Source: Lautropia sp.
GTDB taxonomy: Bacteria > Pseudomonadota > Gammaproteobacteria > Burkholderiales > Burkholderiaceae_E
Direction of reading: 5' to 3'
DNA length: 13,526 nt
Assembly: GCA_013813615.1 (NCBI GenBank)
Contig: JACCRJ010000617.1
Location: forward strand, 1-13,526
Made by a program: the position numbers and the translations under genes. Shown piece by piece: positions 6,919 through 13,296 of this stretch; position 1 is the first letter of the stretch; each line of letters begins with the position of its first letter. Under the pieces are notes generated by a model. It was not told the DNA's origin. It did not search any database and saw only the letters and a program-made list of their open reading frames with translations.

Positions 6919-6948
6919 TTGACAGCGATTTGACGCGGGTTCAATACT
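6919..6948 (+). promoter_or_regulatory. Sigma-70-like promoter of the ABC transporter operon
   Basis: A consensus -35 TTGACA (6919-6924) is separated by 18 bases from AATACT (6943-6948), a 4/6 match to the -10. Transcription would start near 6955 and give a leader of about 84 bases before the binding-protein start at 7039. The promoter lies in the 219-bp divergent region shared with the Ser-rich gene. No clear operator palindrome was recognised here. Confidence 0.55.
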
Positions 6949-7025
6949 CGCCTGCAGTGCACGACAAAGCTTCTCGCATGGTGCAAAGCTCTTTGGGCGG
7001 CTCACCTGGACGGGAGATCAACCAG

Positions 7026-7033
7026 AGGAGGAG
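7026..7033 (+). promoter_or_regulatory. Strong Shine-Dalgarno AGGAGGAG for the binding protein
   Basis: AGGAGGAG lies five bases before ATG 7039. It is the strongest ribosome site in the window, which fits the high expression needed for a periplasmic binding protein relative to its membrane partners. Confidence 0.75.
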
Positions 7034-7038
7034 AAACC

Positions 7039-8241
7039 ATGTCACGACGCCATTTTGCGATGATGTGCGCGGCGGGGGCTGTCGCCATGAGCTTGCCGCT
7101 GCCGGCCGCGGCACAGAATGTCATCAAGGTCGGTTTCCCGATGATCCTGTCGGGTGGTGGTGCGCTATTCGGCGAGCCGACGGTCAAGGGGGCGCAGATG
7201 CTGGTCGACGAGGTCAACGCCAAAGGCGGCGTCCTCGGGCGGAAACTGCAACTGATCGTCAGGGACAGCAAGGGCGACGCCAACGAAGCGGTGCGCGTGT
7301 CGCGCGAGCTGATCCTGAAGGACAACGTCGACTTCCTGGTCGGCACGCTGACCTCGGCAGAGGGTCCGGCGGTGTCACCGATCGCTCGCGAGAACAAGGT
7401 TCTGTTCATCGCGCCGATCACCAAGACCGACATGTTGACTGCGCCGCAGAACCTGCATCCGTACGTGTTCCGTACGGCTTCGACGACAACGACCGAAGGC
7501 CGCAGCGCCGCGGCAATCATGGCGAAGTGGCAGGATGTCAAACGCGTGGGCACGATGAGCTACGACTATGCCTACGGCCAGGACGCGACGAAGGCCTTCG
7601 TCGAGCACCTCAAGAAGCTGCGGCCCGACGTCGAGATCGTCGACCAGCAGTGGCCCAAGCTCGGTGAGCAGGACTACACGCCGTTCATCAACGCGCAGTT
7701 GTCGCGCAAGCCGGATGCGGTGTTTTCGTCGCTGTGGGGCGGTGGCTTCCTCACCTTTGCGAAGCAGGCCCGGCCGGTGCAGTATTTCGAGGCGCTGAAG
7801 TTCCGCTTCGTCGGCGCCGGAGAAGCCGGTTCCATCGAGACAGCCAAATCGATGGGTGCGGATTACCCGGTCGGCATCTGGGCGAATTCGTACGACGTGT
7901 TCCACTGGGACAAGGCGCCGCAGTCGCATCGCGATTTCATCGACCGCCTGAAGAAGTACACCCGGGAAGAGCATCCATCGTCGTGGCCGCTGGTGGGCTA
8001 CATGGCCATGCAGGCGCTGGTGGCCGGCATCGAGAAGGCCAGATCGGTGGACTCGGAGAAGGTATCGCAGGCGCTGATGGACATCACCTATGAGACGCCG
8101 CTCGGCAAGCAGACCATTCGCGCCAAGGACCACAACGCCAACCGCGGTCAGTTCTGGGGCAAGATGGTCGTGGATGCCAAGTACCCGTTCGCGGTGATGT
8201 CCGACATCACCTATGTCGACCCGCTGCCCTTGATGGATTGA
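7039..8241 (+). CDS. LIV-type ABC transporter periplasmic binding protein (Peripla_BP_6)
   Basis: A 400-residue type I periplasmic binding protein of the leucine/isoleucine/valine-receptor family. The signal peptide covers residues 1-25 (cleavage AAA-QN); its SRRHFAM start matches the twin-arginine pattern SRRxFxx, so Tat export is possible. The mature N-terminus KVGFPMILSGGGALFGEPTVKGAQMLVDEVNAKGG and the GVLGRKLQL motif at 64-72 are typical, followed by the two-lobe fold with SYDYAYGQD near 174-182. It captures the ligand and delivers it to the LivH/LivM-type permeases encoded next. Ligands of this family include branched-chain amino acids, amides, and aromatic or dicarboxylic acids; the downstream tautomerase and lactonase argue for a carboxylic acid. 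Seventy-nine bases separate it from the first permease gene. Confidence 0.92.
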   Translation: MSRRHFAMMCAAGAVAMSLPLPAAAQNVIKVGFPMILSGGGALFGEPTVKGAQMLVDEVNAKGGVLGRKLQLIVRDSKGDANEAVRVSRELILKDNVDFLVGTLTSAEGPAVSPIARENKVLFIAPITKTDMLTAPQNLHPYVFRTASTTTTEGRSAAAIMAKWQDVKRVGTMSYDYAYGQDATKAFVEHLKKLRPDVEIVDQQWPKLGEQDYTPFINAQLSRKPDAVFSSLWGGGFLTFAKQARPVQYFEALKFRFVGAGEAGSIETAKSMGADYPVGIWANSYDVFHWDKAPQSHRDFIDRLKKYTREEHPSSWPLVGYMAMQALVAGIEKARSVDSEKVSQALMDITYETPLGKQTIRAKDHNANRGQFWGKMVVDAKYPFAVMSDITYVDPLPLMD

Positions 8242-8290
8242 GAGCCCCGCGCGTGCCTGTCTCGCAGCAGATGGCCCCGGTAGGGAACGC

Positions 8291-8306
8291 GCCGGCGGGC
8301 GCTGGC
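8291..8306 (+). other. Hairpin between binding-protein and permease genes
   Basis: GCCGGC (8291-8296) and GCTGGC (8301-8306) form a 6-bp stem with one G-T pair and a 4-nt loop, in the 79-base gap between binding protein and permease. No T-tract follows. A hairpin here could stabilise the upstream message or reduce expression of downstream genes, as known in other transporter operons; this role is inferred. Confidence 0.3.
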
Positions 8307-8320
8307 GGCTGGGCAAGCCG

Positions 8321-9208
8321 GTGATCGAGCCGTCGTTCATCTTCGGACAGTTCGTCAGCGGCCTGTCCACGGCGATGTACCTGTTCCTGATTGCCTCGGG
8401 GCTGTCGCTGATCTTCGGCGTGCTGCGGGTGCTGAACTTCGCCCACGGCTCCTTCTATATGCTCGGCGCCTACCTGGCATGGCAGCTTGTCCAGTGGCTG
8501 GGTCCGCGCACAGAGAGTTTCTGGTTGGCGGCGCTGGGCGCGGCGCTGGCGGTCGCGGTGACAGGCGCAGTGATCGAGCGGCTCCTTCTTCGGCACATGT
8601 ATCGCCGGGAAGAGCTCTACCAGCTGCTCTTCACCTACGCGCTGGTGCTGGTGATCTCGGACGTGGTCCGATACACCTGGGGGACACAGCAGCTCGGCGT
8701 GTCCCGCCCACCGAGCATGGAAGGGGCGTTCCTGGTATTCGGGACGAACGTGCCGTTGTACACGGTCTTCATCATGCTGCTGGGTCCGATGATCGCGCTC
8801 GGCATCTGGCTGCTCCTGAACCGTACCGGTCTTGGCCGCACGGTGCGCGCCGCGGCGCTGGACCGCGAAATGCTGTCCGCGCTCGGTGCCAACGTGGGCT
8901 GGCTCTACACCGGCATGTTCGCACTCGGCTCGTTCTTCGCCGGCCTCGGCGGGGCGCTGGTGACGCCGGTGCGCAGCCTGGTGCCGGGCATGGACGTGGA
9001 AATCATCGTGGAAGCCTTCATCGTCGTGGTGATCGGCGGACTCGGGTCGTTGTGGGGCACTTTTCTCGGCGCACTCATCTATGGCCAGGTGCTCGCCTTC
9101 GGCATCCTGATCTTTCCTCGTTTCTCGATCTTCGCGGCCTTCGTGCTGATGGCGGCGGTTCTGGTGATCCGGCCCTGGGGCTTGTTCGGCAGGCCGATCG
9201 AGCGATGA
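8321..9208 (+). CDS. Branched-chain amino acid-type ABC transporter permease, LivH family
   Basis: A 295-residue inner-membrane permease with about eight hydrophobic segments. LivH hallmarks are the N-terminal LSTAMYLFLIASGLSLIFGVLRVLNFAHG (15-43, with NFAHG at 39-43) and the C-terminal cytoplasmic coupling region EAFIVVVIGGLGSLWGTFLGALIYG (231-255) that contacts the ATPases. It forms the channel with the LivM-type protein. The start is GTG 8321: no in-frame ATG precedes it, the first internal ATG would delete part of the first membrane helix, and the ribosome site is weak. The stop overlaps the next start as ATGA (9205-9208), showing translational coupling. Confidence 0.92.
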   Translation: MIEPSFIFGQFVSGLSTAMYLFLIASGLSLIFGVLRVLNFAHGSFYMLGAYLAWQLVQWLGPRTESFWLAALGAALAVAVTGAVIERLLLRHMYRREELYQLLFTYALVLVISDVVRYTWGTQQLGVSRPPSMEGAFLVFGTNVPLYTVFIMLLGPMIALGIWLLLNRTGLGRTVRAAALDREMLSALGANVGWLYTGMFALGSFFAGLGGALVTPVRSLVPGMDVEIIVEAFIVVVIGGLGSLWGTFLGALIYGQVLAFGILIFPRFSIFAAFVLMAAVLVIRPWGLFGRPIER

Positions 9209-10305
9209 AGCCGATGCCGGATCGCGGCCTCATGCAACGAATTCCCTGGCTCGCCGTCGCGGTGCTGGCGATGGCATCCGTTCCATGGATGGGCTCGCGG
9301 TTCTACACCTTCCTCGCCACGGACATCGTCATCCTGGCCCTGTTCGCGACAAGCCTGAACCTGGTGCTCGGGTATACCGGGCTCGTGTCCTTCGGTCATG
9401 CTGCCTACTTCGGCGTGGGCGCCTATACCTGCGCGATCCTGATGAAGACGCACGGCGCGCCTTTCATCGTCGGTCTGCTGGGCGCGCCGATCCTGGCGGG
9501 ACTGGTCGCGCTGGTGTTCGGTTACTTCTGCGTCCGCCTGACCCGGATATACTTTGCGATGCTGACGCTTGCGTTCGCGCAGATCGTGTGGGGCATCTGC
9601 TTCAAGTGGAACGCCGTAACCGGCGGCGAACAAGGCATGTCCGACGTGCCCTATCCTGACTTGTCCTGGATGGCCGCGCTGCCGCTGGTGGGCGACCTGC
9701 GGGTCGGCGAGCAGTACTACCTTCTGGCCCTTGCGATCGTGGCAGCGTGCCTCGCCCTGCTGAGGACGATCGTGGATTCGCCATTCGGGCGCATGCTCAC
9801 GGTGATCCGGGAAAATCCTGAACGCGCCCGCTTCATCGGACTCGACGTGCGCCGCTACGAACTGGCCGCTTTCGTTCTGGCGGGCGCATTCGCCGGCGTC
9901 GCCGGGGCATTGTTCGGGTTGTTCAACCGCGGCGTGTTCCCGGACTTCGCATACTGGTCAAAATCCGCCGAGGTGCTGATCATGGTCATCCTCGGCGGAA
10001 TGGGCCACTTCTGGGGGCCCGTCATCGGCGCGGGAGCTCTCATCCTGTTGAACCAGCAGATCAGCGCGTATACCCAGTTCTGGCCGTTCGTACTCGGCGT
10101 CACCCTGATCGTGCTGCTGTTCGTTTTTCCGGGCGGCATCGTCGGGACGGTCGCATCAATGAAGCTCCCCCCGAAGCGCCTTCGGCGCCTCCCCCCAAGG
10201 GGGCGCCGCGAGCGGCCCGGCGAAGCCGAATCCGCCGCGGCTGCTGGACGAGGCGCGCCTGTTTCGAGCCGTGCGGGTGGCGCGCCAGGCGCCGGGGATA
10301 ACTGA
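9205..10305 (+). CDS. Branched-chain amino acid-type ABC transporter permease, LivM family
   Basis: A 366-residue permease. Family features are the segment SLNLVLGYTGLVSFGHAAYFGVGAY (50-74), RLTRIYFAMLTLAFAQIVW (111-129), NPERARFIGLDVRRYELAAFVLAG (204-227), and the coupling loop VILGGMGHFWGPVIGA (261-276). It pairs with the LivH-type protein in the membrane. ATG 9205 overlaps the LivH stop (ATGA); the open frame further upstream is only a shadow of livH. The family part ends near residue 318 (FPGGIVGTVASM). The last 48 residues, rich in Pro, Arg, Gly and Ala, are encoded by a palindromic GC-rich repeat (from 10159), giving an unusual basic cytoplasmic tail. The gene ends one base before the ATPase start. 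Confidence 0.92.
   Translation: MKPMPDRGLMQRIPWLAVAVLAMASVPWMGSRFYTFLATDIVILALFATSLNLVLGYTGLVSFGHAAYFGVGAYTCAILMKTHGAPFIVGLLGAPILAGLVALVFGYFCVRLTRIYFAMLTLAFAQIVWGICFKWNAVTGGEQGMSDVPYPDLSWMAALPLVGDLRVGEQYYLLALAIVAACLALLRTIVDSPFGRMLTVIRENPERARFIGLDVRRYELAAFVLAGAFAGVAGALFGLFNRGVFPDFAYWSKSAEVLIMVILGGMGHFWGPVIGAGALILLNQQISAYTQFWPFVLGVTLIVLLFVFPGGIVGTVASMKLPPKRLRRLPPRGRRERPGEAESAAAAGRGAPVSSRAGGAPGAGDN
10159..10240. repeat. GC-rich palindromic repeat of Burkholderiales type, inside the LivM 3' end
   Basis: The stretch contains three adjoining inverted repeats. GCGCC (10176-10180) pairs with GGCGC (10184-10188) over a TTC loop. GGCGCC-T-CCCCC (from 10184) pairs with GGGGGCGCC (10199-10207) around a short CAA loop. 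A CGGC-GAA-GCCG unit follows near 10218-10228. The first two share the GGCGC arm, so only one can form at a time. The run of C, the CGCCTTCGGCG core and the AAGGGGGCG block closely resemble a repeat I remember as frequent between genes in Comamonadaceae and Alcaligenaceae; that identification is from memory. Here it is translated. The right boundary is approximate. Confidence 0.6.
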
Positions 10306-10306
10306 G

Positions 10307-11098
10307 ATGTCTGCGCTGCCTGCGCTGCCGTCTGAGGCGAGCGCCCCGGCACCTGCCGGGATGCTGACCGTGCGGAAACTGCGCAAGAGCTTCGGTGGCT
10401 TCAAGGCGATCGATGGCGTCAGTCTCGCCATGGCGCCACGCGAGATCGTCGCCATCATCGGGCCCAACGGCGCCGGCAAGTCGACGCTCTTCAACCTGGT
10501 GACGGGACACATCCTGCCGGATCACGGCGAGGTGCTGTTCGAAGGCCGACGGATCACCGGCGCGCAACCGCACGATATCTGCCGGATGGGCATCGGCCGG
10601 TCGTTCCAGCGGATCAACATCTTTCCGAAGCTCAACGTATTCCAGAATGTGCAGGCAGCGATCATCGCCGACCGTGGCAAGGGCAGCCGCCTGTGGGGAC
10701 GATCGGCGGCACTGTTCGGCGAAGAGACGATGGCGTTGCTCGAATCGATCGGGCTGGCGGACTACGCTGGCGCGACCAGCGGCGAATTGTCGTACGGTGC
10801 GCAGAAACAGATCGAGCTCGGGATCGCGCTGGCCAGTCAGCCGCGGCTGCTGTTGCTCGACGAACCGACAGCCGGCATGTCGGCCCGGGAGACGCGCGAG
10901 ACGATCGCCCTGCTCGAGCGCATTGCCGCGGAGCGCAGCCTGTCGCTGTTGTTCACCGAGCACGACATGGCGGTGGTGTTCTCCATAGCGCAGCGGATCG
11001 CGGTCCTTCACCAGGGTCGGCTGATCGCTGAAGGCACGCCGGCGCAGGTGCGCTCGGATCCGGAGGTCCGCCGCATCTACCTGGGGGCGGGAAAGTGA
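10307..11098 (+). CDS. LIV-type ABC transporter ATP-binding protein, LivG family
   Basis: A 263-residue ATPase subunit. Motifs in order: Walker A GPNGAGKST at 52-60, Q-loop Gln101 in RSFQRINIFP, signature LSYGAQKQIELG at 161-172 (LivG-type variant of LSGGQ), Walker B LLLLDEP at 181-187 with catalytic Glu186, and H-loop His219 in FTEHDM. It couples ATP hydrolysis to transport with the LivF-type partner. I chose ATG 10307, one base after the LivM stop. The frame is open 12 codons further to ATG 10271, but that would overlap livM inside repeat-derived DNA. The first 18 residues are a low-complexity Ala/Pro stretch ahead of the ABC fold. The stop overlaps the LivF start (GTGA). Confidence 0.93.
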   Translation: MSALPALPSEASAPAPAGMLTVRKLRKSFGGFKAIDGVSLAMAPREIVAIIGPNGAGKSTLFNLVTGHILPDHGEVLFEGRRITGAQPHDICRMGIGRSFQRINIFPKLNVFQNVQAAIIADRGKGSRLWGRSAALFGEETMALLESIGLADYAGATSGELSYGAQKQIELGIALASQPRLLLLDEPTAGMSARETRETIALLERIAAERSLSLLFTEHDMAVVFSIAQRIAVLHQGRLIAEGTPAQVRSDPEVRRIYLGAGK

Positions 11099-11880
11099 CG
11101 GCGGCGCAGGCGGGTCGGGCGGCTGCCTTGGAAGCGGCAGCGGGAGCGTCGGGAGGGGCAGCCGGATCGAAGGAGGTGCCCCTGCTGGACGTACGGGACG
11201 TGCATGCGGCTTACGGTCTCTCACGGGTGCTGTTCGGTGTGTCGCTGCAGGTCGCGCGCGGCGAGTGCGTATGCCTGCTCGGGCGCAACGGTGTCGGCAA
11301 GACCACCACGATGCGGGCGATCATGGGCTTGACGCCGCCCACCGCGGGCCAGGTGCGGTGGCAGGGAAGGGAAGTCACCGGCTGGGCGCCGCATCGCGCT
11401 GCGAGATCGGGGGTCGGTTTCGTGCCGGAGGATCGCCGCATTTTTGCGGACCTGACCGTCTGGGAGAACCTGGAAGTGGCGCAGCGGGCGGCAGCGCGCG
11501 AGGGACGCTGGAACTTCGAGTCGATCTACCAGCTGTTTCCGAAGCTTCGCGAGCTTTCGGCCCGCCGCGGCGGGAACCTCTCAGGCGGCGAGCAGCAGAT
11601 GCTGACCATCGCCCGCACGCTGATGGGAAGTCCGGAGCTGCTGCTGCTCGATGAACCGTCGGAGGGGTTGGCACCGCTGGTGGTCGAGCATCTCCTGGAG
11701 CAGGTGCGGCTGTTGCGCGATCAAGGTCTGACCATCCTGCTGGCGGAGCAGGGCGTGGATTTCTCCCTGGCGCTCGCCGACCGGGTTTACGTGCTCGAGA
11801 AGGGAAGCGTGCGCCATAGCGGGCCTGCTGAAGAACTGCGTCGTGATGAAGCGCTGCGCAACTCGCTGCTGACGATATAG
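11095..11880 (+). CDS. LIV-type ABC transporter ATP-binding protein, LivF family
   Basis: A 261-residue ATPase, second nucleotide-binding subunit of the importer. Walker A is GRNGVGKTT at 63-71, the Q-loop region is FVPEDRRIF at 109-117, the signature is LSGGEQQML at 162-170, and Walker B is LLLLDEP at 182-188 with Glu187. AEQG at 217-220 replaces the H-loop His, as is usual in LivF proteins. GTG 11095 overlaps the LivG stop as GTGA. The first 27 residues are an Ala/Gly-rich extension not typical of the family (usual length about 235). An AAGGAGG sequence (11170-11176) lies right at the end of that extension, so internal initiation was considered, but no ATG or well-spaced GTG follows it; GTG 11095 is kept. 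Confidence 0.92.
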   Translation: MTAAQAGRAAALEAAAGASGGAAGSKEVPLLDVRDVHAAYGLSRVLFGVSLQVARGECVCLLGRNGVGKTTTMRAIMGLTPPTAGQVRWQGREVTGWAPHRAARSGVGFVPEDRRIFADLTVWENLEVAQRAAAREGRWNFESIYQLFPKLRELSARRGGNLSGGEQQMLTIARTLMGSPELLLLDEPSEGLAPLVVEHLLEQVRLLRDQGLTILLAEQGVDFSLALADRVYVLEKGSVRHSGPAEELRRDEALRNSLLTI

Positions 11881-11935
11881 GCTCAAGCCACAGACGTTTA
11901 GGCTGTATCCCGATGTACAACGAGGAGACCTGATC

Positions 11936-12130
11936 ATGCCATTCGTGAACATTCGCATCAACGACGGACATTCGCAGCAGCGCAAGGACGAGATCGCGCG
12001 ACGCGTGGTCGAGGCGATCAACGAGGTCGCGGAGATACCCAAGGAAGCGATCTGGGTGGTCTTCGAGGACGTGTCGCGCGACGACTGGTACGTCGGTCCT
12101 ACCCGGGTCAGCCAGATGAAGAAGGGATGA
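11936..12130 (+). CDS. 4-oxalocrotonate tautomerase family protein
   Basis: A 64-codon gene for a small beta-alpha-beta tautomerase subunit, which would form hexamers. After Met removal the N-terminal Pro1 is the catalytic base of the family. The sequence aligns without gaps to P. putida 4-OT over the shared segment: N-terminal PFVNIRINDG, then a helix and a second beta strand. Two of the three other active-site residues differ: His11 in place of Arg11 and Trp39 in place of Arg39, while Phe50 is Trp50. Those arginines bind the substrate carboxylate in 4-OT, so the substrate or reaction is probably different. The start has GAGGAG (11922-11927) eight bases upstream. It lies 55 bases after livF and 10 before the SMP-30-like gene, placing it in the transport operon; it likely acts on the imported compound. 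Confidence 0.88.
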   Translation: MPFVNIRINDGHSQQRKDEIARRVVEAINEVAEIPKEAIWVVFEDVSRDDWYVGPTRVSQMKKG

Positions 12131-12140
12131 GGAGCCTGCA

Positions 12141-13046
12141 ATGAGCGTAGAGATTCGCGATCCGCGGTTCCGCGAGGTCGTGGGCGAGCAGGTCGCTTTC
12201 GAAAAGATCGCGACCGGCTTCCTGTTCACCGAAGGGCCGCTTTGGCATTCCCGGGAGCAGTACCTGCTGTTCTCGGACATGCCGGGCGATCACCTGCGCC
12301 GCTGGAGCGAGCGCGACGGCGTCACGACCTTCCGCAAGCCCTGCAACCAGTCCAACGGCCTGGCGTGGGATCCGCAGGGCCGGCTGATCGCCTGCGAACA
12401 TTCCTCAAGCAGCCTGACCCGCACCGAGCCCGACGGCGCGATCACCACCCTCGCGTCGCATTGGCAGGGCAGGGAACTGAACAGCCCGAACGACGTCGCA
12501 GTCGACAGGCGCGGCGCGATCTATTTTTCCGACCCGACCTATGGGCGCTCGGAGTTTTACGGGCGGCCGCGGCCGACTGAACTGGACTTCCGGGGCGTGT
12601 ACCGGGTGATGCCGGATCTGGGGGGCGGCACGCCGCATTCGCTTTCGCTGCTGGCCGATGATTTCGGCCAGCCGAACGGGTTGTGCTTTTCGGCCGACGC
12701 AAAGCGCCTGTTCGTCAACGACACCGAGCGCGCTCACATCCGGGTATTCGACCTGAATGCGGATGGCTCAGTCGGTGGCGGAGACGTGTGGGCCGAGACA
12801 GTCGGCGAAGGTCAAGGCGCGCCGGACGGCATGAAAAGCGACATGCAGGGCAATGTCTACTGCTGCGGGCCGGGCGGCATCCACGTCTTCACTGCGCAAG
12901 CGGAGTGCCTGGGCGTGATTCGCGTGCCCGAGTACACGGCGAACTTCGCATGGGGTGATGCCGACGGGTGCAGCCTGTATATCACCGCATCGACCTCGGT
13001 GTACCGGATCAGGACGCGGGTCGCGGGGCGGTTGCAGATGACGTGA
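12141..13046 (+). CDS. SMP-30/gluconolactonase/LRE-like hydrolase
   Basis: A 301-residue six-bladed beta-propeller of the SMP-30/gluconolactonase family, which uses a divalent metal to hydrolyse lactones. The expected metal and active-site residues are present: Glu31 (FTEGPLW), Asn117 (NSPNDVA), Asn179 (GQPNGL) and Asp229 (APDGMK). SDPTYG at 130-135 is also typical. No signal peptide is present, so it acts in the cytoplasm. The start ATG 12141 follows GAGGAG, 10 bases after the tautomerase stop. A lactonase next to a tautomerase and an importer suggests ring opening of a lactone made from the imported acid. The left cluster could also supply aldonolactones, but it is separated by unrelated genes. 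The exact substrate is unknown. Confidence 0.9.
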   Translation: MSVEIRDPRFREVVGEQVAFEKIATGFLFTEGPLWHSREQYLLFSDMPGDHLRRWSERDGVTTFRKPCNQSNGLAWDPQGRLIACEHSSSSLTRTEPDGAITTLASHWQGRELNSPNDVAVDRRGAIYFSDPTYGRSEFYGRPRPTELDFRGVYRVMPDLGGGTPHSLSLLADDFGQPNGLCFSADAKRLFVNDTERAHIRVFDLNADGSVGGGDVWAETVGEGQGAPDGMKSDMQGNVYCCGPGGIHVFTAQAECLGVIRVPEYTANFAWGDADGCSLYITASTSVYRIRTRVAGRLQMT

Positions 13047-13296
13047 TAGTGCACGCGCCACCAGACAAAGCTGGAAGTCGCTGACCGCCATCCTGCGAAC
13101 AGGCAGCAACCGATCAGCGGGCGCCCATGCCGATCGCGAATTAACTCATGTTAACCGTCGGGGGAGGAAGTTTTCTCCTTCCCTGCATCTGAGCGCTTGC
13201 TCGGTGTCGTATTCATCTAAAGCGTCGATTTCAAGTCGTCGTCGCCAGAGTTTACAAACTTCTATTTCAAACCAGTTCGCTCAGAGGAAAACCACC
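13047..13296. promoter_or_regulatory. Intergenic region with palindromes upstream of the DUF4331 gene
   Basis: This 250-bp stretch has no plausible gene. From about 13195 to 13280 it is clearly more AT-rich than the surrounding DNA. A TTAAC-TCAT-GTTAA palindrome (13141-13154) looks like a regulator site. It is followed by an imperfect hairpin, GGGAGGAAG (13162-13170) with CTCCTTCCC (13175-13183) around TTTT, one wobble and one mismatch. TTTACA at 13251-13256 resembles a -35, but no good -10 follows at normal spacing, so no promoter is called. Any terminator for the preceding operon would also have to lie here; none with a T-tract is seen. Confidence 0.4.

Noticed and set aside
8479..9204. Upstream extension of the LivM-type frame
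   Set aside because: It overlaps livH out of frame and has no membrane pattern; ATG 9205 with ATGA overlap is the clear start.
10176..10207. The livM hairpins as an intrinsic terminator
   Set aside because: No T-tract follows, the region is inside the coding sequence, and livG begins 100 bases later in the same operon.
10100..11224. Minus-strand open frame of 374 codons opposite livG
   Set aside because: The plus strand encodes all ABC ATPase motifs here; the antisense product has no family features.
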